Assembly: GCA_900769785.1 (NCBI GenBank) | Contig: CAAGHV010000145.1 | Location: 1 to 6,766, forward strand | Direction of reading: 5' to 3' | DNA length: 6,766 bases | Source: Bacteroidales bacterium | Lineage (GTDB): Bacteria; Bacteroidota; Bacteroidia; Bacteroidales; P3 | Part shown: piece after piece, positions 6,159 to 6,766 of the stretch | Layout of the letters: each line of letters begins with the position of its first letter | How positions within the stretch are numbered: the first letter of the stretch is position 1 | The notes under the pieces: generated by a model | The model's input: the letters and a program-made list of their open reading frames with translations, nothing else | What the model was told of the DNA's origin: nothing | Databases searched by the model: none | Program-made: the position numbers and the translations under genes

Positions 6159-6766
6159 ATGTACAAAGAAACGGAACTAAGAAATATATTCAGCGGAAAA
6201 CGTATAATGATAGCAGGCTTTGGCCGCGAGGGACGCTCGTCGTACCGGCTTATCAGAAAACTATTTCCCTACCCTTCATCAGATATAACATTGGCCGTAG
6301 CCGACAAAAATACAAACATACAATCAGACTCCCTACTATCGGCCGACCCCGAAGTGAAGATACCGGTAGGCACCAACTACCTAAGCCATGCCAACGAATA
6401 TGATATTATACTGAAGTCGCCCGGTATTCCCACCTTCGACTTCGACGGAATAACATCGGCCGAAAAAATATCGTCGCAAACAGATATATTCCTACAAATA
6501 TACGGAAGCCAAACCATAGGCATAACAGGTACCAAGGGCAAAAGCACCACCACCAACCTTATATACTCCATTATGAAAGCCACCAAGCCCAACACCATTA
6601 TGGCCGGAAATATGGGGCTGCCCCTATTCGACAGTATAGGCAATATCGATAGCGAAACAATATTGGTGTTGGAACTATCGTCGCACCAATTGGAAAATAT
6701 CCACCAAGGCCCTCATATAGGAGTGCTGCTAAATCTATTCCAAGAACATTTGGACCACTACAAATC
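6159..6766 (+). CDS. murD: MurD-type Mur ligase (UDP-MurNAc-L-Ala--glutamate ligase family), 3' end outside window
   Basis: The first 202 codons of an ATP-dependent Mur ligase, cut by the window edge; the full protein would be about 430-470 residues. MurD adds glutamate to UDP-MurNAc-L-alanine in the cytoplasm during peptidoglycan synthesis. Visible parts are an N-terminal Rossmann-like UDP-binding domain (IMIAGFGREGRSSY, 16-29; LKSPGIP, 85-91), the ATP P-loop GTKGKST (124-130), GNMGLP (150-155), LELSSHQLE (171-179) and LLNLFQEHLDHYK (190-202). Classical MurD has ELSSFQLE and NxxxDHLDRH, so this is a divergent branch. The motifs resemble, from memory, the SSHQLE/EHLDHY MurD-like proteins of Clostridia and Candidate Phyla, and to some degree MurD2, which adds L-glutamate. 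The start at ATG 6159 follows the 12-bp element. The family is sure; D- versus L-Glu use, or another substrate, is open. Confidence 0.85.
   Translation, partial: MYKETELRNIFSGKRIMIAGFGREGRSSYRLIRKLFPYPSSDITLAVADKNTNIQSDSLLSADPEVKIPVGTNYLSHANEYDIILKSPGIPTFDFDGITSAEKISSQTDIFLQIYGSQTIGITGTKGKSTTTNLIYSIMKATKPNTIMAGNMGLPLFDSIGNIDSETILVLELSSHQLENIHQGPHIGVLLNLFQEHLDHYK

Noticed and set aside
6377..6643. 88-codon open frame on the minus strand
   Set aside because: Antisense to the MurD-like gene across its P-loop; a shadow of the coding strand.

Overview
The window looks like ordinary chromosomal DNA from a member of the Bacteroidota, probably Bacteroidales. The evidence is two good matches to the phylum-specific -7 promoter box (TAnnTTTG), a rhomboid protease with the C-terminal tail typical of that phylum, a signal-peptide lipoprotein, and the absence of Shine-Dalgarno sites. 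Isoleucine is written mainly as ATA in the plus-strand genes. The genus cannot be told from this sequence.

Layout: positions 1-121 hold a 29-bp unit repeated twice in tandem and a strong GC-rich hairpin, just past the 3' end of a leftward operon. Five leftward genes follow, in transcription order: rhomboid protease, membrane-anchored endonuclease/exonuclease/phosphatase (EEP) protein, endonuclease III (nth), 16S rRNA methyltransferase (rsmG), and a family 2 glycosyltransferase. Gaps between them are 6, 6, 6 and 8 bases, so this is almost certainly one transcript, driven by a promoter at about 4573-4580. A divergent intergenic region of about 370 bases (4552-4923) carries both outward promoters and three inverted repeats.

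Rightward from there come a small NTF2/DUF4878-like lipoprotein, a membrane-anchored YiiX-type permuted papain/NlpC-like hydrolase, and the first 202 codons of a MurD-type Mur ligase cut by the window edge. The gaps of 60 and 71 bases leave open whether these three share one transcript. The last two share an identical 12-base element 7-8 bases before their start codons.

The leftward operon mixes housekeeping functions (base-excision repair, ribosome methylation) with envelope proteins. The rightward group has a cell-envelope theme. The most interesting point is the Mur ligase: its motifs (GREGRS, GTKGKST, ELSSHQLE, EHLDHY) differ from textbook MurD and resemble a divergent MurD clade that is related to MurD2. 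No CRISPR array, insertion sequence, tRNA or rRNA was seen, and nothing here amounts to a clearly new system.
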